DNA of 64,000 bases, taken from the NCBI GenBank assembly GCA_014898425.1, contig RCSZ01000016.1:1-64000 (forward strand), given 5' to 3'. The stretch is from Botryotinia globosa (Eukaryota; Ascomycota; Leotiomycetes; Helotiales; Sclerotiniaceae). A program made the position numbers and the translations under genes. The notes below the pieces were generated by a model, which was not told the origin of the DNA, did no database searches, and worked only from the letters and a program-made list of their open reading frames with translations. Shown here in pieces: positions 62,416-64,000 of this stretch; the first letter of the stretch is position 1; each line of letters begins with the position of its first letter.

Positions 62416-63280
62416 ATGTCTCCATCAACCCAATTCATCCATCTCCTCAAGGCCCGTCGTACCATCTACGCTCTCAGCAACAAATCGACCATCCCCGATA
62501 GCAAGATCCAGGAGATTGTCGAGCAAGCCGTTTTGCACGTTCCTTCCTCGTTCAACTCGCAAAGCACGAGAGTTGTTTTGTTGCTCAAGGGTGAGCATGA
62601 GAAGCTTTGGGATATTACCAAGGAGGTTTTGAAGGGGGTTGTTCCTGAAGCTCAGTTTGAGGGAACGGCTAAGAGAATTGATGGATTTAGAGCGGGTTAT
62701 GGAACTGTAAGATTTTTTTGATTTTTTTCTGTTTTGGTATTCTATGGTTTGATATTGAATCTTTGCTTCTGTAATGTTGGTTTCGGGGAAGTAAACTAAT
62801 GGAAAACATAAATAGGTCCTTTTCTTCGAAGATAGAAAGGTGGTCTCCGGAATGCAATCCGCATACGCTTCCTACGCAGATAAGTTCCCCATGTGGGCTA
62901 GTCAGAGTGATGCCATGACTCAATATGCCATCTGGGTTGCTTTGGAGGCTGAGGGATTGGGCGCACACTTGCAACATTATTCTCCATTGATTGATGCTAA
63001 GGTTGCTTCTGAGTAAGTTTTTATTTATTTACTTTCTTATTTTCCTCTGGGGAAATTGGGATGTGGGGATGGTGGTGGGGAAGAGAACGATGAAGACGAA
63101 GATGAAGATGCTATAAAGAGGGATGGAAACGAATGCATCACTAACATCGATTCTTCTAGATGGAACATCCCAGCTGACTGGGAACTCAACGCTCAACTCG
63201 TTTTCGGTACTCCTATTGCTGGAGCGGGAGAGAAGACCTTCCAACCTCTCGAGGAGAGATTCAAGGTTTACGGTGCTTAG
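62416..63280 (+). CDS. Nitroreductase family protein (Hbn1/Frm2-like), 202 aa
   Basis: A small FMN-dependent oxidoreductase of the fungal nitroreductase branch; the yeast relatives Hbn1 and Frm2 are linked to oxidative-stress responses. Three exons: 62416-62706, 62816-63012 and 63160-63280. Introns are 109 nt (donor GTAAGA, branch ACTAAT, acceptor TAG) and 147 nt (donor GTAAGT, acceptor TAG). Splicing gives RAGYGT|VLFFEDRKVVSGMQ and KVASE|WNIPADWELNAQLVFG. The N-terminal motif KARRTIYALSNKSTIPDSKIQEIV and SSFNSQSTRVVLLL form the FMN site; LGAHLQHYSP and the closing VFGTPIAGAGEKTFQPLEERFKVYG are typical of the family, and the length fits (about 190-205). An in-frame ATG at 62,128 would add 96 residues encoded by the minisatellite; I reject it because the family starts at MSPSTQF. 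Confidence 0.94.
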
Positions 63281-64000
63281 ATGGGTGTTTGAGAATATAG
63301 TAATAATGATGGAGGCAAATGGTTTAGGTAGCAATGGATTTACGATAGAGCGAAGTGCTATGATATTGCACGTGGCGGTAGAAGAACAGCAGATGAGGGT
63401 GGATGCAGACAAACTGATCATACCATTACTGATACGAACATAGAATGGTTTAGATTAGAATAGATTGGATGAATGATACGACATGATATGAGATGGAGAA
63501 ATTCATGCGTTCTATGCTTCTTCTACTTGAGGAATGTGAAGGGAAAATATATGATCGATGATGAACGCAAGTGCGTTGTGCGGAAGTTTGGGAAATATAT
63601 CGATATTGATATTTGTGTCATCGTTCGACTGTTCACATGATATTACTCGAGAGAATGACGGGGTAGAAATGGAGATCTGAACAGATGATTTGATATAAAT
63701 ATTCATCTTTGAGATGCATGATTTAAATGGCATAGCATACATAGCATGGTAAAAGCCATCATCTGGCTTTCAAATAAGCATATCGATACTTGAGATCACC
63801 GCAGGATTATCAACTTTGGCCAACACAGCTAGCTACGTGACATCTCTCTCCAACGCGATACATTTGGTGCAGAGTATGTCTGATGCAATCCATAAAAATG
63901 CAAGCGGTGAATATCGTTATGCGAAATTTCTCACGGCCAGGTTCGGGATTAAAATTCTTTGTGTGAAACGTTTGGAGTTTGCTGGATATGTCTTCGAGAT
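63281..64000. other. Downstream flank, no gene seen
   Basis: 3' flank of the nitroreductase gene. Open frames here are short shadows, and I see no coding signal or repeat up to the window edge. Confidence 0.6.

Noticed and set aside
59219..63280. Reductase and nitroreductase as a biosynthetic gene cluster
   Set aside because: Two neighbouring redox genes without synthase, transporter or regulator are not a cluster.

Overview
The window looks like nuclear DNA of a filamentous ascomycete, and Leotiomycetes close to Botrytis/Sclerotinia is my best guess. The evidence is: short introns (50-159 nt) with GTAAGT/GTATGT/GTGAGT donors and CTAAC-type branch points; fungal gene families (Alr/Mnr2 CorA transporter, Hbn1/Frm2-type nitroreductase, a U3-snoRNA-associated-like protein, a large secreted DUF5695-like protein); and extremely AT-rich blocks of retrotransposon remnants that look like products of repeat-induced point mutation (RIP). 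The species call is inference, not something the sequence proves.

Layout. 1-17.7 kb is the left gene-bearing part: a 674-aa conserved fungal protein of unknown function (+), a 314-aa unknown protein (-), an 883-aa CorA-type Mg2+ transporter (-) and an 883-aa secreted DUF5695-like protein (-). Between the last two lie two small inverted-repeat elements flanked by TA. 17.7-29.5 kb is a gene-poor stretch with a broken zinc-finger gene, orphan open frames and one solo LTR. 29.5-32.3 kb holds a divergent pair: a basic/acidic nucleolar-type protein (-) and a mitochondrial Sel1/TPR-like protein (+). 32.3-35.7 kb holds an AT-rich inverted-repeat element and promoter-like sequence without a gene.

35,732-54,534 is a nested retrotransposon stack. 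A Ty1/Copia-type element on the minus strand has 170-bp LTRs and is interrupted by two related Ty3/Gypsy elements on the plus strand (38,116-44,591 and 45,613-52,190). Each Gypsy copy has 150-bp LTRs and a perfect 5-bp target-site duplication (AATAT and ATAGA). All three are heavily degenerate. The same Copia family left a solo LTR with little mutation at 27,448-27,601.

54.5-59.2 kb is gene-free. 59.2-63.3 kb holds a flavodoxin-less NADPH/FAD reductase (+) with an unusual CCGGGCC motif and a three-exon nitroreductase (+).

There are no operons, as expected for a fungus. The two redox enzymes are tandem neighbours, but a shared pathway is not shown by the sequence. The most notable structural feature is the two-step nested insertion with intact target duplications; the least explained proteins are the reductase N-terminus and the orphan 674-aa protein.
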